Source: Planctomycetota bacterium (GTDB lineage: Bacteria > Planctomycetota > Phycisphaerae > Phycisphaerales > SM1A02). Taken from it: a DNA stretch of 9,932 nt. The first letter of the stretch is position 1. Each line of letters starts with the position of its first letter. A model generated the notes under the pieces. That model did no database searches and was not told the origin of the DNA. It saw only the letters and a program-made list of their open reading frames with translations. Made by a program: the position numbers and the translations under genes. The stretch is taken from contig RFOC01000061.1 of assembly GCA_009926815.1 (NCBI GenBank), positions 1 to 9,932 on the forward strand, in the 5' to 3' direction. Below, one piece after another: positions 1-6,567 of this stretch.

Positions 1-272
1 CAGGTCGCCTGCGGCGGCAACCACACCTACGCACTCAAGGCCGACGGCACGCTGGTGGGTTGGGGCCGGAACTGGGAAGGCCAGACCAACACCCCCGCCA
101 ATCTGAACAACGTCACCCAGGTCGCCTGCGGCGGCAACCACACCTACGCACTCAAGGCCGACGGCACGCTGGTGGGATGGGGCTACAACGTCTACGGCCA
201 GACCAACACCCCCGCCAACCGTACTGGCGTCACTCAGATCGCCTGCGGCGGGTACCACACCTACGCCCTCAT
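1..272 (+). repeat. 117-bp tandem repeat encoding 39-aa RCC1 units
   Basis: Units begin at 1, 118 and 235 (the last is partial), an exact period of 117 bases or 39 codons. Bases 1-59 are identical to 118-176, and 79-101 are identical to 196-218, while the segments between and after them have diverged. The third copy already differs at several bases. Near-identity at DNA level across synonymous sites points to recent duplication or gene conversion within the propeller. More units probably lie upstream of the window. Confidence 0.9.
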
Positions 273-1125
273 CGAAGGTGACTGCGACGCCGATGGCGTG
301 CTTGACAGCGTCGCGATGAGCAACGGCACGGTCCCCGACCTGAACGCGAATTTCTACCCCGACAGCTGCGACATCGCCCGCAACTGGGAAGAGGACTGCG
401 ACGCCAACGCGGTGATCGACAGCCACCAGCAGGGCGTGAACCTTCCCTTCGCGGTGCAGAGCGCGCAGCTGGGCCCCATTGGCCACACCAATCCCCAGAC
501 GGCGGACCTGATCGCGCCGCCGTTCACGCTGAGTGACCCGATGCTTGCGGTGACCGCGCGCGGCGACTTCTCGCTGCCCAGCGAGTATGTGACGATCTAC
601 CTGAACGGCCGGTACGTGGGCCAGCTGTTCACCGACACCGGCATCGACAAGAACGACTGCCATTCCTCCATCACGCGCACCATCACGCTGCCACGCGCCT
701 TCTACAACGAGGCGATCCACCTGGGTGGTGGTGCCACGGCCGCCACCTTCCAGTTCCTGCCTTCGATCGCGGTGAACGCCAATCAGTGCCAGGCTGGTTC
801 GTGGATTCAATGCCGACTGGACTACACCGCCGCCATCACGGGCGACTGCAACGCCAACGGCCTGCTGGATGTCTGCGAGGTGCGTGACTACCCCGAGACC
901 GACGCCAACAACAATGGCGTGGTGGACAGCTGCGAGAACTACGCACTGGTGTTCCTCTGCCCCGGCGACATCGACGGCGATGGCGAGGTGGGCGGCGGCG
1001 ACATCAGTGCGCTGCTGGTGCGCTTCGGCATGAGCATGCCGGGCGATCCGGCGGATCTGGACCAGGACGGCGAGGTGGGCGCCAGCGACATCAGCTTCCT
1101 GCTCACCCTGTTCGGGCCCTGCTGA
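1..1125 (+). CDS. Secreted RCC1-repeat protein with dockerin-like C-terminus (5' end missing)
   Basis: The frame is open from base 1 and ends at TGA 1123-1125, so the true start lies upstream; the GTG at 55 is inside a repeat and is not a credible start. The first ~90 codons are RCC1-type beta-propeller repeats (V-A-C-G-G-N-H-T-Y-A-L-K followed by G-W-G-x-N-x-x-G-Q). The centre has acidic D-x-D-A-N-x-x-x-D motifs (GDCDADGVLD, DCDANAVID, GDCNANGLLD, DANNNGVVD) that look like calcium-binding loops, around a ~120-residue beta-rich stretch I do not recognise. The tail has CPGDIDGDGEVGGGDISALL and a second copy, DLDQDGEVGASDISFLL, ending GPC: a dockerin-like pair common on exported planctomycetal proteins. 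Known of the family: RCC1 propellers mediate binding, and dockerins bind cohesins, but no cohesin is seen here. Inferred location is outside the cell or on its surface; ligand unknown. Confidence 0.85.
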   Translation, partial: QVACGGNHTYALKADGTLVGWGRNWEGQTNTPANLNNVTQVACGGNHTYALKADGTLVGWGYNVYGQTNTPANRTGVTQIACGGYHTYALIEGDCDADGVLDSVAMSNGTVPDLNANFYPDSCDIARNWEEDCDANAVIDSHQQGVNLPFAVQSAQLGPIGHTNPQTADLIAPPFTLSDPMLAVTARGDFSLPSEYVTIYLNGRYVGQLFTDTGIDKNDCHSSITRTITLPRAFYNEAIHLGGGATAATFQFLPSIAVNANQCQAGSWIQCRLDYTAAITGDCNANGLLDVCEVRDYPETDANNNGVVDSCENYALVFLCPGDIDGDGEVGGGDISALLVRFGMSMPGDPADLDQDGEVGASDISFLLTLFGPC

Positions 1126-1154
1126 GCGTTTCCGCCCGTTCCGCACGAACCCCG

Positions 1155-1181
1155 CACCCACCGGCCCGCGCCGCCGGGGTG
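1155..1181. terminator. GC-rich hairpin between convergent genes, possible bidirectional terminator
   Basis: The left arm (CACCC, 1155-1159, then CGGC, 1162-1165) pairs with the right arm (GCCG, 1173-1176, then GGGTG, 1177-1181). This gives nine pairs with a two-base bulge and a seven-base loop. It sits 30 bases after the stop of the RCC1/dockerin gene and directly after the stop of the convergent ROK gene. There is no T-tract on either side, so this is only a candidate; in such G+C-rich DNA weak hairpins also arise by chance. Confidence 0.35.
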
Positions 1182-1182
1182 C

Positions 1183-1875
1183 TCACTTCCCGTCGTCGTA
1201 CACCGGCACCGCGTCGGCCCACTCCTTCGCCCACAGGCGGAAGCCGCCCTCGAAGGCGTTGGCGTTGTCGCCGGCGCGGCAGTGCGGCGGCATGGCCTTC
1301 AGGTTCCTCACGTTGCCGCCGCCGATCACGATCTCGTCGGGCAGCAGCGCATCGAACAGGATGCCGCACACGCGCTCCACATGCTCTCGCCATCGCTTCT
1401 TGCCCAGGCGCTTCAGGCCACGCAGGCCCACGTAGTCCTCGAAGGTTCGGTCCTTGCGATAGGGCATGTGAGCCAGTTCCGTGGGCACCACGCGGTGATC
1501 CACGATCAGGCATGAACCCAGTCCCGTGCCCAGACCCAGGAAGAGCATGCGACCGCCGTTGTAGCTGCCCACGGCCTGCATGGCGGCGTCGTTGATCAGT
1601 TTCACCGGCACGCCAAAGTCATGGTCATAGTCGAAGTCCACCCAGCCCGGCCCGAGGTTGACCGGGTTCTTCAGCGGGCGATTGTTGCGGATGGGCGCCG
1701 GCAGGCCGATGCTGATGGCCTCCACCTTCCAACCGGTGCAGAGCTTCCTCACGCCAGCCACCATCTGCTGCGGCGTCAGCGTGGGACCGCTGTCGAAATC
1801 CCTCTTCTGCGGATCTCCGGGCACCCGGATCTTCACGTGCGTGCCCCCGATGTCGATGGCCAGGACGCTCTTCAT
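1183..1875 (-). CDS. ROK-family sugar kinase, polyphosphate glucokinase-like
   Basis: The 230-residue cytoplasmic protein most likely phosphorylates glucose (or a related hexose) at O6 to feed glycolysis and nucleotide-sugar synthesis. Visible motifs: phosphate-1 loop AIDIGGTHVK (residues 6-15); NDAAMQAVG (95-103) with the catalytic-base Asp; phosphate-2 loop LGLGTGLGSCLI (113-124); ELAHMPY (133-139) with the sugar-binding Glu and His; IGGGNVRNL (184-192) in the adenosine region. Its shortness and the absence of the ROK CxCGxxGC zinc motif match polyphosphate glucokinases (PpgK) better than ATP glucokinases, but phosphoryl donor and sugar cannot be read from sequence. The usual ELGH reads ELAH here. 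It is third in the minus-strand group, 26 bases after the glycosyltransferase stop. No Shine-Dalgarno is visible before the ATG, and a -10-like hexamer lies close upstream, so it may also be transcribed separately. Confidence 0.85.
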   Translation of the reverse strand: MKSVLAIDIGGTHVKIRVPGDPQKRDFDSGPTLTPQQMVAGVRKLCTGWKVEAISIGLPAPIRNNRPLKNPVNLGPGWVDFDYDHDFGVPVKLINDAAMQAVGSYNGGRMLFLGLGTGLGSCLIVDHRVVPTELAHMPYRKDRTFEDYVGLRGLKRLGKKRWREHVERVCGILFDALLPDEIVIGGGNVRNLKAMPPHCRAGDNANAFEGGFRLWAKEWADAVPVYDDGK

Positions 1876-1884
1876 GGAGAGCGA

Positions 1885-1890
1885 AGCCTA
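1885..1890 (-). promoter_or_regulatory. -10-like hexamer TAGGCT upstream of the ROK kinase
   Basis: On the minus strand TAGGCT lies nine bases before the ATG at 1875. It matches TANNNT and would place a transcription start within a few bases of the start codon. No convincing -35 is seen. The gene lacks a Shine-Dalgarno, which fits a (near-)leaderless message but does not prove it. Confidence 0.25.
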
Positions 1891-1901
1891 CCGGGCAGCA
1901 G

Positions 1902-4055
1902 TCACGGCGCGGGCCGCACCGGCACCAGCCATTCCCGACGGAACAGGTGCCGCTGCACCTCGCCGGTGGCCATGCGCCAGATCTGCTCGCCGGTGTGCCG
2001 GCTGGTGATGGCGATGTGGCTGCCGAGGGCCCCGGCGGGCGCGGCCCCGTCCAGGCCCAGCGACTTCACCATGAGATCATCGGGCTTCACCTCGCCCTCC
2101 GGCGGCTGGCCATGCTCGGGGAAGCCGCGGACGATGGCGCCGGGCAGCAGGAACCGCTCCAGTTCGGCGGTGCTTCGGAAGCTCTCCGGCACCCACACGG
2201 TGCGTCCCCTGGCGGCCTGCACGGCTGCGGCATCGAAGGTGCCCAGCGGCGCATTGAACACGGCCAGGAAGCTGCTGATGCACAGGAACACGCCCAGCGA
2301 CACAGGCGCCGCGAGCAGCACCGTCCAGCCTCGCGAGACCAGGCCGAACACCCCCGCGATGACCACGCTGATGCACAGCAGCCAGTGCCACCACTCCAGC
2401 GCCCCGAAGCCGATGTCCAGGCACAGCTGCAGCGAGACCCACGCGGTGCATGCCGCCACCACCACCGCCGCCCCGTGCGTGAGCATGAACGCGTTGCGAC
2501 CCACGTGGTGCCAGCGCAGCGCCATGATCGCCGCCACCGCCGGCATGGCCTCGAGCAGGTAGCGGCCGCTCCGCTGGCTGGGCAGGCAGAACACCACGAA
2601 GAACACCAGCACCCATGCCCACAGCAGGCGCTCCTGCGGCGTGAGCGATCGTCGATGCCTCCAGCACTCCACGCTCACCCCGAAGAGCGGGAACGCCAGC
2701 AGGCCCGCGTTCACCAGCCAGCTGCCCGCCAGCGTCCACACGCTGCTGCCGCTCCACAGCAGGCCCACCAGCCAGGCGCCCACGCCTCCCGATCCCATCT
2801 TGCCCACGTTCTCGCCCAGGACGAACTCGCGCCACACCGCGGCGGGATCCGGATCCAGCGCGAACCACAGGCTGAACATGCCAAGCGACAGCACCGCCAC
2901 CCAGACCAGTCCCGGCACCGCCTGCCGCATGAACGCACCGACGCTCCATCGGCGCTCCATCAGGTGCCACACGGCCAGGCCCAGTCCCATGGGCAGCAGC
3001 TGCGCGAAGCTCTTCGTGAGCAGGGCCATGCCCGCCAGCGCGCCAATCAGCGTGGGGAAGACGGCGCGACTGGCGAAGGACCTCGGCTGCCACCACAGCA
3101 TGGCCAGGAACGCCCCCGACACCCAGAAGGTCTCGGGCGCATTGGTCAGGAAGGGCCGGCCGTAGCGATACGTGCTGAAGAACGCCAGGTAGAAGAGCGC
3201 GGCCAGCGTGCCGCGGAAGGCGTTCCGGCCGGAGACCTTCCAGGTGACCAGCCCCGTGGCCAACGCCGTGAGCATGGTCCAGACCACGCTTGGCCAGCGC
3301 AGCGCCACCGGACTCCACCAGGCACCCCAGTCCGTGCTGAGAAGCCCCTGCCAGAACAGCAGCGGCGGCTTGGTGTTCCGCATGTCCTGCATGCCGCTCT
3401 GCAGGGGCAGCCAGTGCCCCGCCTCGGCGGTGGTGCGGGTGATCTGCATGTAGACCAGTTCGTCGCCGTTGCGGAGGATCTGCAGCGCACCCAGTCCGTG
3501 CAGGTACGTGCACAGGGCCAGGATGACGCCGCTGATCATGAGGGGCACCACCACGCGGGCGTCGTGCAGCTGCGCCTCCTCGGGATCGATGCCCTCGGTG
3601 CGCACGTGCCGGTAGGTCCACAGGTCGTTGAGCGCGAAGTTCACCACGCACGCGAAACCGATGCTGACGGCGTTGGCCAGCAGCAGCGGCATGTGCGACT
3701 TCAGCGTGTAGGTGAGCGTGTACTGCAGCAGGATGCCCACCCAGTTGGCCGCCGCGTACTGGCCGTACTGGTGCAGCAGCGGAAGTTCCTGCGCCCGCGA
3801 ACGGTCCTTCCACGTCCAGGTGCGGTTCCAGTGGAAGTTGTTCGTCATGCCCAGCGCAATGCCGGTGGCCATGGCCAGCGCCAGCCGGAGCGACTCGTTG
3901 GCGATGCCCGCGTACAGGTGCTCCTGGCAGGCCCAGATGGCGGCCATGTTGATGGCCACGCCGCTCACGCCCACCACGCCGAAACGCGCGAAGCGCTGCC
4001 GCTGGCCCCAGGCCCAGCGAAGCACGCCGCCCAGCCGGCCGCCGGTCGCGCTCAC
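1902..4055 (-). CDS. GtrA-like flippase domain fused to ArnT/PMT-type GT-C glycosyltransferase
   Basis: The 717-residue polytopic membrane protein has two parts. Residues ~22-148 are a GtrA-like domain: RFARFGVVGVSG at its start, four hydrophobic segments, and the internal duplication NFHWNRTWTW (~73-82) and NFALNDLWTY (~139-148). From ~165 it is a GT-C enzyme of the ArnT/PMT (GT39/GT83-like) type, with the DE pair after the first membrane span (NGDELVYM, ~197-203), KPPLLFW (~229-235), and many hydrophobic segments up to about residue 600. The C-terminal ~110 residues look soluble. GtrA-like proteins are thought to flip undecaprenyl-phosphate sugars; GT-C enzymes use them as donors on the outer face. 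The GTG start at 4055 overlaps the GT9 stop (GTGA) and has a Shine-Dalgarno eight bases before it. The frame stays open upstream to 4430, but that part reads like antisense-type low-complexity sequence inside GT9 and is rejected. Donor sugar and acceptor are unknown. Confidence 0.87.
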   Translation of the reverse strand: MSATGGRLGGVLRWAWGQRQRFARFGVVGVSGVAINMAAIWACQEHLYAGIANESLRLALAMATGIALGMTNNFHWNRTWTWKDRSRAQELPLLHQYGQYAAANWVGILLQYTLTYTLKSHMPLLLANAVSIGFACVVNFALNDLWTYRHVRTEGIDPEEAQLHDARVVVPLMISGVILALCTYLHGLGALQILRNGDELVYMQITRTTAEAGHWLPLQSGMQDMRNTKPPLLFWQGLLSTDWGAWWSPVALRWPSVVWTMLTALATGLVTWKVSGRNAFRGTLAALFYLAFFSTYRYGRPFLTNAPETFWVSGAFLAMLWWQPRSFASRAVFPTLIGALAGMALLTKSFAQLLPMGLGLAVWHLMERRWSVGAFMRQAVPGLVWVAVLSLGMFSLWFALDPDPAAVWREFVLGENVGKMGSGGVGAWLVGLLWSGSSVWTLAGSWLVNAGLLAFPLFGVSVECWRHRRSLTPQERLLWAWVLVFFVVFCLPSQRSGRYLLEAMPAVAAIMALRWHHVGRNAFMLTHGAAVVVAACTAWVSLQLCLDIGFGALEWWHWLLCISVVIAGVFGLVSRGWTVLLAAPVSLGVFLCISSFLAVFNAPLGTFDAAAVQAARGRTVWVPESFRSTAELERFLLPGAIVRGFPEHGQPPEGEVKPDDLMVKSLGLDGAAPAGALGSHIAITSRHTGEQIWRMATGEVQRHLFRREWLVPVRPAP

Positions 4056-5293
4056 GCGGTGCGCTCCACCTGCTCGGGGCGAGCCCTGGCCAGCATCTCC
4101 CGCGCCTTCGCCAGCACCTGGTCCGGCAGGATGCGCTTCAGGCACTGGTTGTCGCCATCGCAGGGCGAGCTGCGATGGTTGTACGCCGTCAGGCAGGGCG
4201 AGCACGGCAGCTGCGTGAAGAAGGCGTGGGCGTTGGGACTCCAGCTGCGGTAGAGCGCCGGCGTCTCGGGCCCGAACAGCACAATGGTGTGCAGCGGCGT
4301 CATGGCCGCGAACTGGCCCGGGCCGCCATCGTTGGTGATCAGCAGGCTGGCACGGCGGAACAGGCAGAGGAGATGCCGCACCGACCGCGTGTATCCAGCC
4401 AGGTTCACGCACAGCGGATGGTCGCCGCACCCGCGCCGAAGCGCATCCGCCAGGGGCCGGTCATCCGGCATGCCGATCACGCCCACCGCGCAGCCCTCAG
4501 CCAGAAGCTCCCGCGCCACGGCCACGTAGTGCCCCAGCGGCCATGCCCGGATGGGCAGAAGCCCGCCGCTTGGATACAGGAGCACCAGCCGTCGGCCCGC
4601 CAGATCGGGATGATCGCGATGGAACTGCGCCACCTCGCGCTCCACCTCGCCCGCCTCGGGCACGAACTCCGGAGGCTGGTGGACTGCGTCGGGACTTCCA
4701 TCCTTCGCGCGGGGTGTGGTCAGGCTCTCCAGCCCATCGGCCAGCGACACCAGCTGGTGCGAGAGGTGCCGGTACGGGTTGTAGGGCACCCGGGAGGTCA
4801 GGAACGAGCCTCGATACAGCCCCTCCTGCGTCTGCCGGTGGAAGCCCACCCGATGGCCGGCGCCCGAAAGTCCGCTCAGGATGGCGCTGATGCGCGCGAA
4901 GAGCTCGCAGTCGATCACGGCATCGATGCGCCATGCACGGACCTGCCCCACGGCTCTCCACAGGTCCAGCAGCAGGTTGCGCGGCGAGTCGTCGCGGATG
5001 GTGATGACGCATTCCGGATCGACCACGCGAAGCAGGTCGAGCAGCTGGCGATTGCGCCTGAACAGCATCATGTGGATGCGGGCCTGCGGATGCCGTTCCC
5101 GCAGCCTTCGGAACATGGGTTCGGCCAGCACCAGGCTGCCCATCTCGCTCAGCAGGATCACCAGGATGCGCTGCGGTGGCGCAGGCGGAAAGCGGCCATG
5201 GATGAGCCCAAGCACGCCGTGCCAGAGGGAGAGCGCCGCACAGACCGGGATGCCCACCCAACGATCGACGAATTTCTGGAGGGCGACATCCAT
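4052..5293 (-). CDS. Family 9 glycosyltransferase, heptosyltransferase-like
   Basis: The 413-residue GT-B enzyme likely transfers a heptose-like or other sugar from a nucleotide donor onto a lipid-linked or LPS-core acceptor at the cytoplasmic face. Visible features: an N-terminal hydrophobic stretch (~12-30) that may anchor it; the first Rossmann strand and loop ILVILLSEMGSLVLAEP (43-59), replacing the usual GD-x-x-L-T; a second domain opening LLYPSGG (238-244) followed by RAWPLGHY; the donor-site motif ITNDGGPGQFAA (319-330) with FGPETP (340-345); and a C-terminal cysteine cluster C364-x2-C367-x10-C378-x5-C384, seen in one GT9 subgroup. The ATG at 5293 is the first possible start because an in-frame TGA lies two codons upstream (5299-5297). 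No Shine-Dalgarno is seen. It heads the minus-strand operon and overlaps the next gene by four bases. The exact acceptor cannot be told. Confidence 0.9.
   Translation of the reverse strand: MDVALQKFVDRWVGIPVCAALSLWHGVLGLIHGRFPPAPPQRILVILLSEMGSLVLAEPMFRRLRERHPQARIHMMLFRRNRQLLDLLRVVDPECVITIRDDSPRNLLLDLWRAVGQVRAWRIDAVIDCELFARISAILSGLSGAGHRVGFHRQTQEGLYRGSFLTSRVPYNPYRHLSHQLVSLADGLESLTTPRAKDGSPDAVHQPPEFVPEAGEVEREVAQFHRDHPDLAGRRLVLLYPSGGLLPIRAWPLGHYVAVARELLAEGCAVGVIGMPDDRPLADALRRGCGDHPLCVNLAGYTRSVRHLLCLFRRASLLITNDGGPGQFAAMTPLHTIVLFGPETPALYRSWSPNAHAFFTQLPCSPCLTAYNHRSSPCDGDNQCLKRILPDQVLAKAREMLARARPEQVERTA
4064..4071 (-). promoter_or_regulatory. Shine-Dalgarno deciding the GTG start of the GtrA/GT-C gene
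   Basis: AGGTGGAG on the minus strand lies eight bases before the GTG at 4055-4053, inside the last codons of GT9. Together with the GTGA stop/start overlap it indicates translational coupling and supports this start over the longer open frame. Confidence 0.6.
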
Positions 5294-5300
5294 GCGTCAA

Positions 5301-5315
5301 CGCCGAGTCTCGGCG
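5301..5315. promoter_or_regulatory. Perfect 7+1+7 palindrome, candidate operator in the divergent region
   Basis: CGCCGAG (5301-5307), a central T (5308), then CTCGGCG (5309-5315): the arms are exact reverse complements. It lies between the GT9 start codon and the two -10-like hexamers. There it would cover the expected GT9 transcript start and the -35 zone of the rightward promoter. As RNA it could form six pairs with a three-base loop, but no T-tract follows, so an operator is a better reading than a terminator. The binding protein is unknown. Confidence 0.4.
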
Positions 5316-5320
5316 CGGAA

Positions 5321-5330
5321 ATGCTATCGT
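5321..5330. promoter_or_regulatory. Overlapping divergent -10 elements for the GT9 operon and the sialidase-like operon
   Basis: The ten bases ATGCTATCGT contain, on the plus strand, an extended -10 (TG at 5322-5323, one base, then TATCGT at 5325-5330). On the minus strand they contain TAGCAT (5326 down to 5321). Each fits TANNNT and points towards the gene on its side; expected transcript starts are about 5337 (plus) and about 5314 (minus). No good -35 is seen for either. A shared AT-rich core serving both directions is a known layout for bidirectional bacterial promoters; the assignment here is inference. Confidence 0.4.
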
Positions 5331-5379
5331 GCGCCCACGGCGGCACCGGTCGCCCCCCCTGCCCCGGAGCGTCTCTCGC

Positions 5380-6567
5380 ATGACCCCCAACGCCGCGCGA
5401 TTGCCCATGCTGCTGCTGGCCGCGGGCCTGGTGGCGGCGGCTCTTCGGGTGCCGCGCGCGCCCGAGGCCCGGTTCCTGGTGCCCCCCGCGGTCACGCCGG
5501 GCGAGCGTCCGGCGCCACGGCCCCTCTACCGGCTGATCGACCTGCCCCAACCCACGCCGAGCGCGCATGCCTCATGCGTGCTGCCCCTGCACGACGGCGA
5601 CCTGCTGGTGGCCTGGTTCGGCGGGGCCCGCGAAGGCGCCCGCGACGTGGCCATCCACATGGCTCGGCTGCGCGACGGGGTGGTGGAGGAGACGTGGGTC
5701 TCCCTGACCCGCGAGCGCCTGCAGGCGCTGGTGCACCGGGTCATCCGCAAGCTGGGCAATCCCGTGCTGTGGCTGGACACCGCGGGCCGGCTCCACCTGC
5801 AGGTGGTCAGCGTCAGCTACGGTGGCTGGTCGGGCAGCGCGGTGAATCACCTGGTCTCGGAGGATGGTGGCCACACGTGGATCTCGGGCCATCGCCTGAT
5901 CCTCTCGCCGCTGTTCAACCTGAGCACGCTGGTGCGCACGCCTCCGGTGATGATGGAGGACGGCACGATCGGCTTCCCGTGCTACCACGAGTTCATCGAG
6001 AAGTGGGGCCTGTGGACCCGCATCACCGCCGAGGGGCGGGTGCTGGAACAGGCGCGGATGCAGCGCTACGAGGGTGGCCGACTGCAGCCCGCGGTGGCTG
6101 CCACGGATCCGACCCATGCCATCGCGCTGCTCCGATCCGGCAGCCGCCACCAGCGCCGCATCCAGCGGAATGCCACGGAGGATGGCGGCCAGTCCTGGCC
6201 GCAGAGACGCGCGCTGCCCATCGCCAATCCCGACTCGGCGGTGGCCATGATCCGCCTGGAGGATGGCTCGCTGCTGCTGGCGGCCAATCCACTGGAGACC
6301 GGACGAGGCATCCTCCAGCTCTTTCACTCGCTGGATGCCGGACAGACCTGGACGCCGCTTCGCATCGTGTCGCGCAGCGACGAGCCTGGCGCGGAGTTCT
6401 CGTATCCGTTCCTGGCGCAGGATGCCTCGGGCACCATCCATCTGGCCTACACGCACCTGCGCCAGGGCATCCGACTCTGCTCGTTCAACCTGGAGTGGCT
6501 GTACCTGGAGAACCCGCCGCCGAAGCCGCTGGTCGAGCCATCGGCCGGCACTGGAGGCGCTCCATGA
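5380..6567 (+). CDS. BNR/Asp-box sialidase-like protein with signal anchor
   Basis: The 395-residue predicted exported six-bladed propeller belongs to the COG4692-type predicted neuraminidases (BNR_2). Residues ~5-22 form a signal or anchor helix. Three Asp boxes (S/T-x-D-x-G-x-T/S-W) are seen at 160-167, 266-273 and 317-324. The conserved opening SAHASCVLPL...DGDLLVAWFGGAREGARDVAI (61-92) is typical of the family, as is the closing AYTHLRQGIRLCSFNLEWL. The (F/Y)RIP motif of classical GH33 sialidases is not visible; the nearest is YRLIDLP (50-56), so cleavage of sialic acid is not established. It may act on another surface sugar. ATG 5380 is chosen because GGAG lies at 5366-5369; an in-frame GTG at 5329 has no Shine-Dalgarno and would sit inside the promoter. 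The gene is first in a two-gene operon and divergent from the glycosyltransferases. Confidence 0.85.
   Translation: MTPNAARLPMLLLAAGLVAAALRVPRAPEARFLVPPAVTPGERPAPRPLYRLIDLPQPTPSAHASCVLPLHDGDLLVAWFGGAREGARDVAIHMARLRDGVVEETWVSLTRERLQALVHRVIRKLGNPVLWLDTAGRLHLQVVSVSYGGWSGSAVNHLVSEDGGHTWISGHRLILSPLFNLSTLVRTPPVMMEDGTIGFPCYHEFIEKWGLWTRITAEGRVLEQARMQRYEGGRLQPAVAATDPTHAIALLRSGSRHQRRIQRNATEDGGQSWPQRRALPIANPDSAVAMIRLEDGSLLLAANPLETGRGILQLFHSLDAGQTWTPLRIVSRSDEPGAEFSYPFLAQDASGTIHLAYTHLRQGIRLCSFNLEWLYLENPPPKPLVEPSAGTGGAP

Noticed and set aside
1..234. CRISPR-like or mobile-element repeat
   Set aside because: The period is exactly 39 codons, with no spacers and continuous coding of RCC1 repeats, so this is a protein repeat.
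1947..4253. 768-codon open frame on the plus strand opposite the GtrA/GT-C gene
   Set aside because: The translation is a Gln/His/Arg/Pro-rich shadow with no domain or membrane pattern; long antisense frames are expected in G+C-rich genes with strong third-position bias.
4056..4430. 125-codon upstream extension of the GtrA/GT-C frame
   Set aside because: It lies wholly inside the GT9 gene in another frame, reads as Pro/Arg/His/Ala-rich low-complexity sequence, and a GTG with a Shine-Dalgarno at 4055 explains the start.
5301..5315. Intrinsic terminator reading of the palindrome
   Set aside because: It lies upstream of both divergent starts, allows only six pairs with a three-base loop, and has no T-tract on either side.
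4881..6563. Long plus-strand open frame running into the small membrane-protein gene
   Set aside because: It crosses the GT9 gene, the divergent promoter and the sialidase-like gene as low-complexity sequence; only the part from ATG 6564 looks like a protein.
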